A stretch of DNA of 64,000 nucleotides, taken from Brevibacillus fortis. GTDB taxonomy: Bacteria > Bacillota > Bacilli > Brevibacillales > Brevibacillaceae. The notes below the pieces were generated by a model, which saw only the letters and a program-made list of their open reading frames with translations, was not told where the DNA came from and did no database searches. This document shows positions 37,063 through 45,968 of this stretch, piece by piece. The DNA lies in the NCBI RefSeq assembly GCF_003013395.1, contig NZ_PXZM01000003.1:615337-679336 (forward strand), in the 5' to 3' direction. Position 1 is the stretch's first letter, and every line of letters begins with the position of its first letter. A program made the position numbers and the translations under genes.

Positions 37063-37120
37063 GCAAAAAAATTTTGCATATCATATTCATATTCTTTTGC
37101 AGTGCATAATGTTTTTGCAC
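37063..37120. promoter_or_regulatory. Probable RocR upstream activating sites
   Basis: GCAAAA-AAA-TTTTGC (37063-37077) is a perfect inverted repeat 45-60 bases upstream of the rocD -24 box. A second, GTGCA...TGCAC with TTTTGCA beside it, lies at 37095-37120. Their form agrees with the TTTTGCA-type sites of RocR in B. subtilis. Confidence 0.6.
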
Positions 37121-37161
37121 TCATTCCCTTTATGCTATGATACCATCATAAGGAAAGGCTG

Positions 37162-38580
37162 GTGACCACGGTGTCGTCTTCTACGCATAATTCTTCACCT
37201 GACACTCTCTTGCGCATTTATGAACATATTTTGGACAGAATGAATGAAGGTGTACATGTCATCGATTCGGAAGGGACAACGATTGTCTACAATTCCAAAA
37301 TGACTGAGCTGGAATCGATGACCAGACAAGACGTTTTGCACAAACCTTTGGCAGAGGTGTTTCAGTTCCCGTCAGGACAGGAAAGTACCTTGCTCACATG
37401 CTTGTGTACCGGAAATAGCATTCGCAATACACGCCAAACGTATTTCAATGACAAGCAAAAAGAAATTTCAACCATCAACAATACGTACCCCATCATTGAA
37501 AACGGCAAGGTCATCGGCGCGATGGAAATCGCAAATGACGTCACCAAAATGGAACGATTGATCAGAGAAAACCTGCTGCAAAAAAACGGGTCACGCTACA
37601 CATTCGAGCACATTATCGGGAGAAGCGGTCCGATTCTCGATGTCATAGAGAATGCCAAACGCGCAGCACGCACCTCCTCGTCCGTATTGGTAGTCGGTGA
37701 AACTGGTGCGGGGAAAGAACTGTTCGTGCAAAGCATTCATAATGCCAGTCTACGTGCATCTGGTCCCTTTATTTCACAAAACTGCGCTGCGCTTCCGGAT
37801 AGCCTGATCGAAGGGCTTTTGTTTGGAACTGCCCGTGGAGCATTTACCGGTGCAGTAGAGCGACCTGGATTGTTTGAGCAAGCGGAAGGCGGAACACTTT
37901 TTCTCGACGAAATCAACTCGCTTAGTATGCCACTACAGGCAAAATTGTTGCGTGCTCTGCAAGAGAAGTCGATTAGACGTATTGGTGACACAAAGGATCG
38001 GTCGATCGATGTACGCATCATTGCGGCCATTAATGAAGATCCTGTTGAGGCAATCGCGAACTCGCATTTGCGAAAAGATCTGTACTATCGTCTTGGAGTC
38101 GTCACGTTGTTTCTCCCCCCGCTTCGGGAACGCAAGGACGATATTCCGATGCTGGTGAGCCATTTTATCGAAAAATACAATGAGCTGTTCCAAATGGAAG
38201 TAAGAGGCATTAGTGACGAGGTTCTGCAATTTTTTATCCAGCACGACTGGCCTGGCAATGTGCGTGAGCTTCAACACTTGATTGAGGGTTCCATGAATCT
38301 GATGATTGACGAATCAACCATTCGCTATGAACATTTGCCCTTACACTTTTTGCGTCGTACGCCAGCCGGTTCCGTGACGGTCGAGCAACCTTCCCCTCAC
38401 GCGTTGCCATTTGTGGACGAAGGAAAGCCGTTGAAGGAAACCATGCAAGAATTTGAAACAGCATATATTCACCATGTTGTGGAACGCTATAACGGAAATA
38501 TTTCACGAGCAGCCAAGGAATTGCAAATCAGTCGTCAGAGCTTGCAGTATCGCTTGCGTAAGCTGGGGATTAAAGGATAA
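37162..38580 (+). CDS. rocR: Sigma-54-dependent activator RocR
   Basis: 472 aa from a GTG at 37162 behind AAGGAAAGG. The N-terminal PAS domain (about 15-130: RMNEGVHVIDSEGTTIVYNS) senses ornithine or citrulline in RocR. The AAA+ domain binds ATP (GETGAGKE 179-186) and contacts sigma-54 through GAFTGA (226-231); the Walker B segment GGTLFLDE is at 243-250. A Fis-type helix-turn-helix closes the protein (NISRAAKELQISRQSLQYRL). Divergent from rocD and upstream of rocE, both of which carry -24/-12 promoters. Confidence 0.93.
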   Translation: MTTVSSSTHNSSPDTLLRIYEHILDRMNEGVHVIDSEGTTIVYNSKMTELESMTRQDVLHKPLAEVFQFPSGQESTLLTCLCTGNSIRNTRQTYFNDKQKEISTINNTYPIIENGKVIGAMEIANDVTKMERLIRENLLQKNGSRYTFEHIIGRSGPILDVIENAKRAARTSSSVLVVGETGAGKELFVQSIHNASLRASGPFISQNCAALPDSLIEGLLFGTARGAFTGAVERPGLFEQAEGGTLFLDEINSLSMPLQAKLLRALQEKSIRRIGDTKDRSIDVRIIAAINEDPVEAIANSHLRKDLYYRLGVVTLFLPPLRERKDDIPMLVSHFIEKYNELFQMEVRGISDEVLQFFIQHDWPGNVRELQHLIEGSMNLMIDESTIRYEHLPLHFLRRTPAGSVTVEQPSPHALPFVDEGKPLKETMQEFETAYIHHVVERYNGNISRAAKELQISRQSLQYRLRKLGIKG

Positions 38581-38626
38581 AGAGTTAAAGCACATTTTGG
38601 TTTGAGTCAACATAGTGGAGGAGAAG

Positions 38627-38826
38627 AAAAAGCACAGTTCTCTTCGACTCTGACACGCCAGCAGGTGGGATTCACTGGCCGTCTCCACTCCCAAAAGGGG
38701 ACCGTCGAGCCAAAGCCACCCTACGGGCGGAAGCTTCCCACGGAAGAAGTGTTCGACAAGCGTGGTCCCCTTTTTGAAGTTCCGACTGGGTAGGCGTTGT
38801 CAAGGTCTGCGAGCTCTGTGCTTTTT
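38627..38826 (+). ncRNA. ssrS: 6S-RNA-like structured RNA
   Basis: About 200 bases with no gene. Long-range pairs form a rod with a large central bubble. Closing stem AAAAGCACAG (38628-38637) pairs with CTGTGCTTTT (38816-38825); TGACACGCC (38651-38659) pairs with GGCGTTGTCA (38793-38802). After an open bubble of 20-35 bases on each side, AAAAGGGGACC (38693-38703) pairs with GGTCCCCTTTT (38764-38774), then GTCGA pairs with TCGAC. The 3' end runs into a U run. This is the 6S RNA plan (a promoter mimic holding RNA polymerase). It is a structural call; no covariance search was made. Confidence 0.65.
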
Positions 38827-38887
38827 CTTTGTTCGTTTATCGTTACCTTCTAAAAACTTTCATGTTAATTTCAGGAAGTTCAATAAA

Positions 38888-38912
38888 CGCCAAGAGATTT
38901 GGCGTTTTTTTA
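38888..38912 (+). terminator. Terminator before rocE promoter
   Basis: CGCCAA-GAGAT-TTGGCG followed by seven T. It closes transcripts from rocR or the RNA and isolates the rocE promoter. Confidence 0.8.
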
Positions 38913-38917
38913 ATTAT

Positions 38918-38956
38918 TTTGCATTAACTGCCGAATCATTTTGCACTTTTTAGCAA
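38918..38956. promoter_or_regulatory. Probable RocR sites upstream of rocE
   Basis: TTTTGCATTA and TTTTGCACTTTTTAGCAA (with TTGC...GCAA inverted, 38941-38956) repeat the motif seen before rocD, 40-80 bases upstream of the -24 box. Confidence 0.5.
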
Positions 38957-38996
38957 TATATGTCTCGAAAATATTATTTTCATAAATTATTTCTTT

Positions 38997-39012
38997 TGGT
39001 ATCATTCTTGCA
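38997..39012 (+). promoter_or_regulatory. Sigma-54 (-24/-12) promoter of rocE
   Basis: TGGTATCATTCTTGCA: GG and GC with the exact ten-base spacing. About 70 bases ahead of the rocE start; almost the same core as the rocD promoter (TTCTTGC). Confidence 0.85.
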
Positions 39013-39083
39013 GAGCATATATCGCTATCGCGCCTGAAAACGCATACATCCATTTAACATACTCGCGTGAAGGAGAGGGTTAT

Positions 39084-40472
39084 ATGTCCCAAAGCAACAT
39101 GGAGCAACACAATCAATTGAAACGCACGATGAACAGCAGACACCTCTTTATGATTTCTCTTGGCGGCGTAATCGGAACCGGGTTATTTCTCGGATCAGGT
39201 TATACAATTAGTCAGGCAGGACCAGTTGGTGCCATTCTCTCCTATTTAGTCGGCGGCTTTATTATGTACCTGACTATGCTATGCCTTGGCGAGCTGACAG
39301 TTGCCATGCCAGTGGCCGGTTCGTTCCAAACATATATGACCCGCTTTGTTAGCCCCTCACTTGGGTTTGGTGTAGGCTGGTTGTATTGGTTTGGTTGGGC
39401 CGTGACCGTTGCTTTAGAGTTGTTGTCATCAGGATTGCTGATGCAACGATGGTTCCCTGACTCACCTGTTTGGATGTGGTGCGCGATTTTCGGTGTAGTG
39501 CTCTTTGCATTAAATGCTTTATCCGCTCGAGCGTTCGGTGAATCTGAGTTCTGGTTTTCCAGCATTAAAGTAAGCGCTATCATCTTGTTCATCATTTTGG
39601 GTGGAGCGGCGATGTTTGGCCTCATCGACCTGAAAAACGGTCAGCCTGCGCCAATGCTCTCGAACTTTACAGAAAGCCCTCTTCTTCCCTTTGGAATTAC
39701 AGGTTTGCTGATGACGATGATAACCGTGAACTTCTCTTTCCAAGGTACCGAGTTGATCGGGATTGCGGCCGGAGAAAGTGAGGATCCAGAGAAGACAATT
39801 CCGAAAGCAATTCGTACAACAGTTTGGCGCACACTCGTATTCTTCATTCTGGCGATTGCTATCGTGGCAGGGATGATTCCACACCAACAGGCGGGTGTGA
39901 TTGAGAGTCCGTTTGTCGTCGTATTTGACAGTATTGGGATTCCTTATGCGGCTGACATTATGAACTTCGTTGTTCTGACAGCACTTCTGTCTGTAGCCAA
40001 CTCTGGCTTGTACGCAGCAACTCGTATGCTTTATTCCCTGTCCAAAGAAGGAATGGCTTCGAAAAAGCTTGGGGCCGTAAATGGAAAAGGGATTCCGATG
40101 AACGCTTTGTTGATTACTTTTGCCATTGCTCTCTTGTCTCTTCTGTCCGGTTTTCTTGCAGAAGATACGGTGTTCATGGTACTGTTGTCTATCGCTGGTC
40201 TCGGCGCACAGGTTGGTTGGATCTCCATCTCCGCTTCACAGCTCGCTTTCCGTCGCCATTACCTGAAAAATGGAGGCAAGCTGGAGGATTTGAAGTTCCG
40301 TACACCTTTGTACCCAATCCTGCCTTTGATTTCCTTGATCTTGAACTTGCTCGTTCTCGTGAGTCTGGCATTCGATTCAGAACAGCGCATCGCCTTGTAC
40401 TGCGGAGTTCCGTTCATGATCATTGCGATATGCGTATATCAATTCCATTTTAAAAAGAAACTCGAAGCCTAA
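39084..40472 (+). CDS. rocE: Amino-acid permease RocE (arginine/ornithine)
   Basis: 462 aa, twelve helices, APC superfamily. Family motifs: SRHLFMISLGGVIGTGLFLG, SFQGTELIGIAAGESEDPEK, and GLYAATRMLYSLSKEG. AAGGAGAGG precedes the ATG. B. subtilis RocE imports arginine and ornithine under RocR and SigL. The shared promoter type and site sequences here support the same regulon; substrate itself is inferred from context. Confidence 0.88.
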   Translation: MSQSNMEQHNQLKRTMNSRHLFMISLGGVIGTGLFLGSGYTISQAGPVGAILSYLVGGFIMYLTMLCLGELTVAMPVAGSFQTYMTRFVSPSLGFGVGWLYWFGWAVTVALELLSSGLLMQRWFPDSPVWMWCAIFGVVLFALNALSARAFGESEFWFSSIKVSAIILFIILGGAAMFGLIDLKNGQPAPMLSNFTESPLLPFGITGLLMTMITVNFSFQGTELIGIAAGESEDPEKTIPKAIRTTVWRTLVFFILAIAIVAGMIPHQQAGVIESPFVVVFDSIGIPYAADIMNFVVLTALLSVANSGLYAATRMLYSLSKEGMASKKLGAVNGKGIPMNALLITFAIALLSLLSGFLAEDTVFMVLLSIAGLGAQVGWISISASQLAFRRHYLKNGGKLEDLKFRTPLYPILPLISLILNLLVLVSLAFDSEQRIALYCGVPFMIIAICVYQFHFKKKLEA

Positions 40473-40482
40473 ACCCAAAAAG

Positions 40483-40526
40483 AAAAGCTTGCAGCCCCCT
40501 CTTTCAAGAAGGGACTGCAAGCTTTT
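40483..40526 (+). terminator. Terminator of rocE
   Basis: AAAAGCTTGCAG and CTGCAAGCTTTT pair perfectly over 12 bases. Confidence 0.85.
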
Positions 40527-40556
40527 CATGTTTTATATGCGATAGGCTTGGCAATG

Positions 40557-40664
40557 CTACAATGAGATTCGGACAATTTCCGTAACGACTACCATGGCAA
40601 AGACTGCAAATCCAAGGGAACTCGTTACCAGCAACATACGCTTCAACTTTTTCATATCTTCCAT
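40557..40664 (-). CDS. 35-residue single-helix membrane peptide
   Basis: ATG at 40664 with GAGGG upstream. Sequence starts MEDMKKLKRMLLV (basic), then a hydrophobic helix (SLGFAVFAMVVV) and a short tail TEIVRISL. Basic N-terminus and one helix are typical of small membrane peptides. Unknown role; coding nature supported by the site and by codon pattern only. Confidence 0.5.
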   Translation of the reverse strand: MEDMKKLKRMLLVTSSLGFAVFAMVVVTEIVRISL

Positions 40665-40750
40665 AAAATTCCCTCACTTTCTTGCGCCAATCATCTCTAT
40701 CGTTATATACGTATGAGCGATGGAAAATGTTTCATTTCGCCCAAAAATAT

Positions 40751-41968
40751 TTACGAGCGAGCTATTTTCTTTAGATCATTTCCGATTTGTCCGGTTTGTT
40801 GTTCCATGCGATGCAGCATCCAGGCCACCCAAAACCCGATGACCAAACAAATGGTCCACGGCAGCCACGGTGTTTGCAAGCGCAGCCCTACATCGTACAC
40901 CCATCCTCCCGCTATCTGTCCGAATGAACCCCCGATGGCAATCGAATACCCGTTGAATCCGTAATAGGCGCCCACCAAGTCCTTGGGAGCAAAACGCGGA
41001 ACGACATCCACCAAATTCGGTACCGCAATCATGCTACCCAGTGCAAAAAGGAAAACATCCAAGAGAATGAGCCACAATGAATCGGCAAATGCGAACAGAA
41101 ATAGTCCCACACTCATAAACAACGTCCCGATGCCAATTAAGGTAAGCCTTTGCTGATAACCCTCCAGCAATTGTGTAACCTTCATCTGAAACAAGATCAC
41201 AAACAGCGAGAGCGCAGAAAGCACAATCCCTACATTCGCCTTGCTATGCGTAACATTTTCAACAAACAGCGGAATCGTTAAGAACACCTGCATATTCAAG
41301 TAATAATACCCCATCAAAATAAAGGTAAATCGTACAAACAGCTTGTCCTTCACTACCGTGGACATACTTTCCCATATGCTATGCCGTGTATTAGTGGCGC
41401 GAATCGGTGGGAATAAAAAGAAGATCACAATTGTATTCAGTCCGAAGACGGCCCCTGCAAACAACGAAATGTACGTAAAATCAATAGCCGAGAGTGCCGT
41501 CCCTACTATTTGGGAACCGACAACTGCAATATTACCAAGCACATTGCGGAGGGAGAATACTTCTTTTCGAATGGCCTCGGGTGTAATGATCGCATAGGCA
41601 GCAGAACAAGCGGGCTCAAACAGCGCCCCACCCAATCCAGAAAGAATCGCGGCAACAAAAAAGTGCCACGTCTCGGTACAGAATGCGAACATCGCAAAAC
41701 CAACGGCACGCACGCCCAATCCGAGGAACATCGCTCCTTTGTAGCCGAAGGCATCTGCCATCACACCGCCCAAAAAGGCAAGACCTTGCTGGGAGAACTG
41801 TCTGACACTCAGGACAATCCCTGCCATCGTCAGTGTCCAGCCGATGCTACCCGTCAAATACAAAGTGAGATATGGGATTAATGCATAGAAGCCCATATTC
41901 ATCATAAAAGATGTGCTTAACAGCAGCTTCACTGAAAAGGGCGTTTCTCGCCACCATTCCCACTTCAT
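40751..41968 (-). CDS. MFS transporter
   Basis: 405 aa, twelve helices. Start at 41968 (MKWEWWRETPFS), chosen for GAGGGG seven bases upstream. Loop 2-3 motif: GGVMADAFGYKGAMFLGLGVR; helix 5 has LSGLGGALFEPACSAAYAII. Similar to YttB-like drug or unknown-substrate exporters of Bacillus. Divergent from the LysR gene at 42103, which probably controls it, with about 130 bases between. Confidence 0.85.
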   Translation of the reverse strand: MKWEWWRETPFSVKLLLSTSFMMNMGFYALIPYLTLYLTGSIGWTLTMAGIVLSVRQFSQQGLAFLGGVMADAFGYKGAMFLGLGVRAVGFAMFAFCTETWHFFVAAILSGLGGALFEPACSAAYAIITPEAIRKEVFSLRNVLGNIAVVGSQIVGTALSAIDFTYISLFAGAVFGLNTIVIFFLFPPIRATNTRHSIWESMSTVVKDKLFVRFTFILMGYYYLNMQVFLTIPLFVENVTHSKANVGIVLSALSLFVILFQMKVTQLLEGYQQRLTLIGIGTLFMSVGLFLFAFADSLWLILLDVFLFALGSMIAVPNLVDVVPRFAPKDLVGAYYGFNGYSIAIGGSFGQIAGGWVYDVGLRLQTPWLPWTICLVIGFWVAWMLHRMEQQTGQIGNDLKKIARS

Positions 41969-42102
41969 CCAAATACCCCTCGCTCTCCCGATACCCCACA
42001 TGAAATAAGGATATCCCCAGCTTAGCGAACAGGGTATAATTTGGGAAACGAACATTTTTGTATATGGTAATCAAATATTTAGATAAGAGGGATTCCAACT
42101 GT

Positions 42103-42984
42103 ATGGACTTCGAACAATTACGCGCTTTCTACACATTGGCCCAGACGAAGAACTTCACCAAGGCTGCGGAAATGCTCCACTTAGTCCAGTCTACGGTGAC
42201 AATGCGAATCAAGCAACTGGAAGAAAAAGTTGGCAAGCCTCTTTTCATTCGTGATAAAAGAAGTGTTGAGATTACCCAAGCAGGCTTAACCCTTTTACCG
42301 TATGCAGAGAGAATCCTCAAGCTGTCCCATGAAGCCCTAAATGAAGTCGCTTCCCTCCAGCCTTATGAAGACTATTTATCGATCGGCAGCTTAAACGCGA
42401 TCTGGACTTCCACCCTCGAGCCGATCTTGAAAGAGTACCACTATCGGTATCCGCAAATTGCGATCAGCACAAAGACAGGGCACTCATCCGATGTCATCCA
42501 GTATTTGCTGGACAACGTGATTCAAATAGGAATCGTGTACGTCCCCCCGTCCCTGCCCAACTTTGACGTCATTCCGACGTGGGATGATGAGATTGTCCTA
42601 GTTTGCTGTCCAGAGAGCCCCATTGCCGCATCTACTCACGTCGATTCGCGCGAGCTGCGCAATCTGCCGTTGCTGTACGTGAATTGGGGCCCTCCCTTCA
42701 ACGAGTGGATTAGACAGACACTGCCACGTAATTACGTACCCAAGCTGACAGTAGACAAAGCAGAGCTCGCCATCGATTTGATCAAAGAAGGTCTCGGCGT
42801 GAGCTTGATGACGCGCTCTACGGTCAAAGCCGAGCTTGCGGCAGGTACGTTGAAGGAACTGATCATAACAGGCAATAAGCCTCCCAAACGCTCAGCGTAT
42901 ATCGTCTTGCCAAAGGACAAAAAAAATAAACCCAGCGTAGAAAAATGGCTGAGTTTAATGAGTGAATTAGGCTATTCCACATAG
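42103..42984 (+). CDS. LysR-family transcriptional regulator
   Basis: 293 aa. Start at 42103 (MDFEQLRAFYTLAQTKNFTKAAEMLHL) matches the family; an upstream ATG at 42058 is less likely. The helix-turn-helix occupies residues 15-60 (AEMLHLVQSTVTMRIKQLEE), and the effector domain 90-293 resembles CysB-type periplasmic-binding folds. Divergent from the MFS gene. Convergent with the PAP2 gene (8 bases between ends). Effector unknown. Confidence 0.9.
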   Translation: MDFEQLRAFYTLAQTKNFTKAAEMLHLVQSTVTMRIKQLEEKVGKPLFIRDKRSVEITQAGLTLLPYAERILKLSHEALNEVASLQPYEDYLSIGSLNAIWTSTLEPILKEYHYRYPQIAISTKTGHSSDVIQYLLDNVIQIGIVYVPPSLPNFDVIPTWDDEIVLVCCPESPIAASTHVDSRELRNLPLLYVNWGPPFNEWIRQTLPRNYVPKLTVDKAELAIDLIKEGLGVSLMTRSTVKAELAAGTLKELIITGNKPPKRSAYIVLPKDKKNKPSVEKWLSLMSELGYST

Positions 42985-42992
42985 CTTTATGA

Positions 42993-43664
42993 TTATCTGG
43001 AATGCGGAATGGGGTCGACGACCGTGCTTCGTCTCCCCATCCATCCTTCATAGCCAAGACGAAGGAGATAGTACCAGCACATTGACAGGAAAAAGCCGGT
43101 AAGCACATCACTCAAATAATGGACACCCAAGTACACACGGCTGAGCGCGAGCAATGCCACGAAAATAAAAACCGCAGGCTGCAAGAGCGACGACCATCTT
43201 TTCTCCGCAAACCATTGGGTAATCCACCATGCAACCATGCAATAAAAGGCTGGTCCAATCATCGCATGACCACTCGGAAACGAAAAGGACTCCGGCAGCT
43301 CAATCAGATTGATGCCACTCGGTCTAGGTCTGCCAAAGAACAGCTTTAAGAGCTCATTTGCTATTTCGCTGGCACCAAGGGAAATGAGTACAAACATTGC
43401 CTCCACACGATATTTCTTTATGTATAGGACAACGAACATGATTACCGCTACAGGTACAAGAAACATACCTCCGCCAAGATTGGTTACAAAACGGAAAAAA
43501 GCAGTCCCTGCATCCGAGCGAATCGACTCTGCAAATGCGATTGCAGCCTGATCCATGCCTGCCACTTTCCCCGCTACATAGAGGGCAAACATGATCGTGG
43601 CAAGAACAGCAAACGTAAGTGCTCCGCGTACATATCCATTTTTTCTAGTTGTCTGATTCATCAT
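42993..43664 (-). CDS. PAP2-family membrane phosphatase
   Basis: 223 aa, six helices. Three active-site motifs: LLKLFFGRPRPSG, SFPSGHAMIG and SRVYLGVHYLSDVLTG. Such enzymes dephosphorylate undecaprenyl pyrophosphate or phosphatidic acid at the membrane. The ATG overlaps the stop codon of yqxD (shared A), so translation is likely coupled. Confidence 0.92.
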   Translation of the reverse strand: MMNQTTRKNGYVRGALTFAVLATIMFALYVAGKVAGMDQAAIAFAESIRSDAGTAFFRFVTNLGGGMFLVPVAVIMFVVLYIKKYRVEAMFVLISLGASEIANELLKLFFGRPRPSGINLIELPESFSFPSGHAMIGPAFYCMVAWWITQWFAEKRWSSLLQPAVFIFVALLALSRVYLGVHYLSDVLTGFFLSMCWYYLLRLGYEGWMGRRSTVVDPIPHSR

Positions 43665-44110
43665 TACTCGCCTCTTTCCATCAAAAAGCGCAAAGACTCA
43701 GCAAATCGCTGATCGTCTTCACGCGTGCGAGCAGCAGGCCCCTTCGTACGACCTCCCCCGCGCCGATATCTCGCCTTTTCATTTCGTTCTTCTAAATGAA
43801 ACGCAATCCGTTCGGGGTCAAAAACCATCCCGTGCGGTGTCAGGGCATGGGCTCTCTTCCCAAGGATGAGCGCTGCCAGACCAATATCTTGCGTCACCAC
43901 GACATCCCCTGAGCTCGTTTCGTTCGCCAGCTTCATATCTACCGCTTGTGGGCCAGCATCTACCGTTACATGATTTGCGTTGCCGATTTGATGATTATAG
44001 CTGGCAAAGGTCAAACAGATCCAGTCGAGCTCCTTGCACAATGCTTGGGCAGTCAGGAGAGCCTGGCGCGGACAAGCGTCCGCATCGATAAGAACACGTC
44101 CTTTTGACAT
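43664..44110 (-). CDS. yqxD: YaiI/YqxD family protein (UPF0178, PIN-like fold)
   Basis: 148 aa. Family markers: VLIDADACPRQAL, DAGPQAVDMKLAN, GDVVVTQDIGLAALIL and a C-terminal Arg/Gly-rich segment (RYRRGGGRTKGPAARTRED). A PIN-domain-like nuclease fold with conserved Asp; function in the cell unknown. AAAGGAG precedes the ATG. First gene of a two-gene operon with the PAP2 phosphatase. Confidence 0.92.
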   Translation of the reverse strand: MSKGRVLIDADACPRQALLTAQALCKELDWICLTFASYNHQIGNANHVTVDAGPQAVDMKLANETSSGDVVVTQDIGLAALILGKRAHALTPHGMVFDPERIAFHLEERNEKARYRRGGGRTKGPAARTREDDQRFAESLRFLMERGE

Positions 44111-44179
44111 GAGTTCTCCTTTCGCGTGTATTTCTCTCCCCGTACCGATTCATTTTTGGTATGATGGAGGTGGAGAGGA

Positions 44180-44506
44180 GTGAGTTCACCTTTGCGCTAT
44201 CAATTTATCCATGATGAACGGCTAGGTATACGTCTTCCCGTGCTACATCTGGAATGGGAAGATTATTCGAATGTAGAAAGAGCGGACATGTTACTGGAGT
44301 GGGAAGAAATCCGCGCGACCATTCCGGATCAAATACACCGGGTAGAGAAGGTCATTATTGAGAAAACCACGCAAATGTCCGAAGAGGAAAATTTCGTAAG
44401 ATCTTGCGAATTGAACAGTGAGATCCACGAATTGGCCAGTGTTATTAATGATCTTAATATATGGTTCCGTGTCCAGCAAGACCATGGCACCAAAATCCAT
44501 CAATAA
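44180..44506 (+). CDS. Hypothetical small soluble protein
   Basis: 108 aa from a GTG at 44180 behind GGAGGTGG. Acidic and helical; RYQFIHDERLGIRLPVLHLEWEDYS at the N-terminus and a coiled stretch after residue 45. No family recognised. A strong terminator follows. Confidence 0.7.
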   Translation: MSSPLRYQFIHDERLGIRLPVLHLEWEDYSNVERADMLLEWEEIRATIPDQIHRVEKVIIEKTTQMSEEENFVRSCELNSEIHELASVINDLNIWFRVQQDHGTKIHQ

Positions 44507-44522
44507 TTCGTTTATAAAAAGC

Positions 44523-44565
44523 AACAGCTCCTTGGCTTCATTTTTAGCCTCGGAGCTGTTTTTTC
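44523..44565 (+). terminator. Terminator
   Basis: AACAGCTCC.TGGCT pairs with AGCC..GGAGCTGTT, then T6. It can also serve the convergent protease gene. Confidence 0.8.
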
Positions 44566-44575
44566 ATAAGGAACG

Positions 44576-45496
44576 CTATGCTTTTTTTCGCTTGCGCCCA
44601 ATTTCTAACGCCTTCAGCCCTGCCACATGCGGGGCGGCCATCGAAGTGCCATTCAGCTTTTTAAACTGATTCCCCGGCCAGGTAGACAGGATATCTACTC
44701 CGGGTGCCTTCATATTTACGCCCTTGCCTCTCGCACTGAAGGATGCCAGTTTACCCGCTTGATCAATCGCACTGACACCTAAAACCCCATCGTACCGCGC
44801 TGGATACTCCACTTCTCCCCCACCGTTTCCTGCCGATGCTACCATCACGATTCCTTGCTGATTGGCCCGACCAACTGCTCTCGCCATTGCTTCGCTATAC
44901 TGGGGCATGCCAAAGCTCATGTTGATGACATCCATCTGATTGGCAATCGACCATTGCAGGGCCTGCAAAATGGTAGACAAAGATGATTTGCCCTCTTGAT
45001 CAAAAGCACGTACGTCATATAAATGGGCCTCTGGAGAAACACCGACAATTCCCTTTTGGTTCATCTCGGCTACAATGATCCCCGCTACATGCGTACCATG
45101 TCCGTTTTGTTTGCCGCGCATAAGTTGGATGCCACCCTTAATTTGATCCTTCAAATCAAAATGATCGCGGGAGATTCCCGTATCGATGACGGCGACCTTG
45201 ACGCCTGCTCCGCGCCCCTTTCGCCACAATCTCTGTGCACCCACGTATCGCACGCCCCACGGAATTTCATCCTCCCCTTCCGCATGGACACTAACGGTGA
45301 TGTTCTCTTCTACCATCGCTTTATACTTTCGAAAAAGCTCTTCATGCTGCTCAAAAATCTTTTGTTTGACACATAGGCAAGAAAGGTCATCATAGCATCG
45401 CCATGGAAGTCTCTCGGTTTTAGACAGAACCTTGGTTTTCAAATCTGACAGTATCTCGGTAAACGGCGTATCCCGATGAAAGCTAACAATTTTCAA
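44576..45496 (-). CDS. Subtilisin-family (S8) serine protease without signal peptide
   Basis: 306 aa from a TTG at 45496 behind AGGAGG. Catalytic triad: Asp105 (VIDTGIS), His133 (NGHGTHVAG), Ser285 (GTSMAAPH); the oxyanion Asn is in ASAGNGG. The first 80 residues look like a short I9-type propeptide and contain four Cys, but no export signal is visible, so it is either an intracellular subtilisin or a poorly recognised export. The C-terminus ends soon after the catalytic Ser in a basic tail RKRKKA. Confidence 0.9.
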   Translation of the reverse strand: MKIVSFHRDTPFTEILSDLKTKVLSKTERLPWRCYDDLSCLCVKQKIFEQHEELFRKYKAMVEENITVSVHAEGEDEIPWGVRYVGAQRLWRKGRGAGVKVAVIDTGISRDHFDLKDQIKGGIQLMRGKQNGHGTHVAGIIVAEMNQKGIVGVSPEAHLYDVRAFDQEGKSSLSTILQALQWSIANQMDVINMSFGMPQYSEAMARAVGRANQQGIVMVASAGNGGGEVEYPARYDGVLGVSAIDQAGKLASFSARGKGVNMKAPGVDILSTWPGNQFKKLNGTSMAAPHVAGLKALEIGRKRKKA

Positions 45497-45683
45497 CCTA
45501 CTAGCCTCCTGTCATGCGTCGTTCTGACTCATCCTATGTCACGGCTCCCCCTATGGGTTTGGGCCATTGCACAACGTTGACCAAAATAGGCGAATTGCCG
45601 TGTGAATCTGTCCAAGCGAACTCCCTTGCTTTTCCATATAACTGCATAGGGCAGGCGTATTCCTTTGAAAGGAGCGAAACATC

Positions 45684-45956
45684 ATGGCAAAAGCAAAAGG
45701 AAAAGCAAGCGCAAGACTCAAGCTCAAAGCGAAGGACAGTCCAAGTTCCCTCTTGAAATCCATCAACAAAAAAAGTAAGAAGAAATGGACGATGGGCGAT
45801 ATTCGATCGCTGGCAAAAGACTTCTCCATGAAAGACTTGAAAGACGAAAAGAAATTAAGCGAGTTGATAAAAAAAGTCAGCAAAGCTGTAGGTGTCAAAC
45901 TTTCGGATAAACAAATGTCCAGTGTAAAAAAGCAAGTGCATGATCGGCTCGGATAA
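45684..45956 (+). CDS. SpoVIF-like small basic spore protein
   Basis: 90 aa behind AAAGGAG. Lys-rich N-terminus (MAKAKGKASARLKLKAK) followed by a helical domain with KDLKDEKKLSELIKKVS and KLSDKQMSSVKKQV, which resembles stage VI sporulation protein F, a coat and germination protein. Match is by pattern, not certain. Followed by a strong terminator. Confidence 0.65.
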   Translation: MAKAKGKASARLKLKAKDSPSSLLKSINKKSKKKWTMGDIRSLAKDFSMKDLKDEKKLSELIKKVSKAVGVKLSDKQMSSVKKQVHDRLG

Positions 45957-45968
45957 GATCATTTCTTT

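Noticed and set aside
38627..38826. SRP RNA, tmRNA or RNase P RNA as alternatives
   Set aside because: No GGTCAGG/GGAAGCAGCC apical motif of SRP RNA, no tRNA-like ends or tag frame for tmRNA, and too short for RNase P.
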